Below are positions 5,049 through 5,664 of a DNA stretch of 5,664 nucleotides, piece by piece. Origin of the DNA: Candidatus Sulfopaludibacter sp. SbA3 (lineage in GTDB: Bacteria > Acidobacteriota > Vicinamibacteria > Vicinamibacterales > UBA2999); assembly GCA_945866285.1 (NCBI GenBank), contig CAMBHC010000199.1:1-5664 (forward strand). Reading direction: 5' to 3'. The notes under the pieces were generated by a model. The model saw nothing but the letters and a program-made list of their open reading frames with translations. It had not been told where the DNA came from and did not search any database. Each line of letters starts with the position of its first letter. Position 1 is the first letter of the stretch. Both the position numbers and the translations under genes were made by a program.

Positions 5049-5664
5049 GTGAAAGCTGCTGTCGCGGTCCTGGTCCTCATTCTCACCGCGTTCCCCGCGG
5101 CCGAGCAACCGTCGCCCTTGAAGGTGTTCCTCGCGCGCACCGTGGCGGAGTTCCCTGGCAACGCCGGCATCTGGGTCAAGCATCTCACCACCGGTGAAAC
5201 CGCCGGGGTCCAGGACATCGAGCTGTTCAACAGCGCCAGCGTGATCAAGATTCCGGTGCTGGTGCTGGCGTTCCAGATGGCGGACCGCGGCGAGCTCAAG
5301 CTGGACGAGCGGATCACCATCAGGAAAGAAGACATCCGTGGCGGCTCCGGCATTTTCCGCTACCACGATGCCGGCCTGCAGCCGACTGTCCGCGACGTGC
5401 TGCTGCAGATGATCATCACCAGCGACAACACCGCGACCGACCTGGTGATTGCCAAGGTGGGCGGCGTGGCGCGCGTCAATGCGTGGCTCAAGGAGGCGGG
5501 CTACGCGGACGGCCTGCGCCTGACGCAGACGACCGGTGATCTCTTTGCCAAGTACAACGCCCTCGCGCCGGCTGACGACCTGTCGCGCCGTAGCTTGGCT
5601 GACCAGTCGCGAGCGGAGGCGGACAGGAACGGCAAGACCAACGGCGATCGCTCGTATTGGCTCG
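5049..5664 (+). CDS. Secreted class A beta-lactamase-like serine hydrolase (3' end cut by window)
   Basis: A periplasmic or secreted active-site-serine enzyme of the beta-lactamase / penicillin-binding superfamily. GTG-5049 is the only plausible start in frame. It gives a signal peptide (MKAAVAVLVLILTAFPAA) with cleavage near residue 19. Visible motifs: SVIK at 64-67, the SxxK nucleophile and base; SDN at 125-127, 61 residues later as in class A enzymes (about 60); and a GDRSYWL segment at 199-205, where the window ends. The KTG triad expected further on is outside the window. No clear ExxLN omega-loop glutamate appears around residue 161, where class A enzymes carry E166; the stretch reads TTGDLFAKYN. 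Without that glutamate, deacylation of penicillins would be poor. A peptidoglycan- or peptide-directed hydrolase is therefore as likely as true antibiotic resistance. 205 codons are visible of perhaps 290-330. Confidence 0.87.
   Translation, partial: MKAAVAVLVLILTAFPAAEQPSPLKVFLARTVAEFPGNAGIWVKHLTTGETAGVQDIELFNSASVIKIPVLVLAFQMADRGELKLDERITIRKEDIRGGSGIFRYHDAGLQPTVRDVLLQMIITSDNTATDLVIAKVGGVARVNAWLKEAGYADGLRLTQTTGDLFAKYNALAPADDLSRRSLADQSRAEADRNGKTNGDRSYWL

Noticed and set aside
5049..5664. Calling this a beta-lactam resistance gene (bla)
   Set aside because: Only SxxK and SDN are visible, the deacylating glutamate is not evident, and the KTG region is outside the window.

Overview
This window is high-GC, gene-dense bacterial DNA that holds five protein-coding genes and no RNA genes. 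The mix suggests an Acidobacteriota-like soil bacterium, possibly of the Vicinamibacteria type: a secreted protein of unknown function, an exported M28 peptidase with a PA domain, a secreted class A beta-lactamase-like serine hydrolase, and short G-rich or palindromic repeats in the gaps. That placement is inference from gene style; no phylogenetic marker is present.

Layout. (1) The left edge holds the N-terminal part of a MATE-family multidrug efflux transporter on the minus strand. (2) Divergent from it, 314-1270 (+) encodes a 318-residue exported protein of unknown function. Its signal-peptide n-region is built from an in-frame 21-bp tandem repeat. (3) 1271-1315 is a convergent gap with a perfect 9-bp-stem hairpin and a 9-bp tandem repeat. 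(4) 1316-2911 (-) encodes an exported M28 zinc peptidase resembling carboxypeptidase Q. (5) After a divergent gap of only 17 bp, 2929-4965 (+) encodes a single-chain aconitase-superfamily hydro-lyase in which the LeuD-like swivel domain precedes the LeuC-like [4Fe-4S] catalytic domain. (6) 4966-5048 is a G-rich block that can form a G-quadruplex or a long imperfect hairpin. (7) 5049 to the right edge (+) encodes a secreted serine beta-lactamase-like hydrolase, cut by the window end.

The genes do not form an obvious pathway or operon. Strand order is -, +, -, +, +, and the last two genes are separated by a strong hairpin. Two gene pairs are divergent with almost no space between them. At 2912-2928 a TACAAT box sits so close to the aconitase-family ATG that a leaderless transcript is likely. 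I see no mobile element, CRISPR array, phage gene or defence system. The most interesting items are the domain order and altered swivel loop of the aconitase-family protein, the repeat inside the signal peptide, and the structured G-rich spacer.
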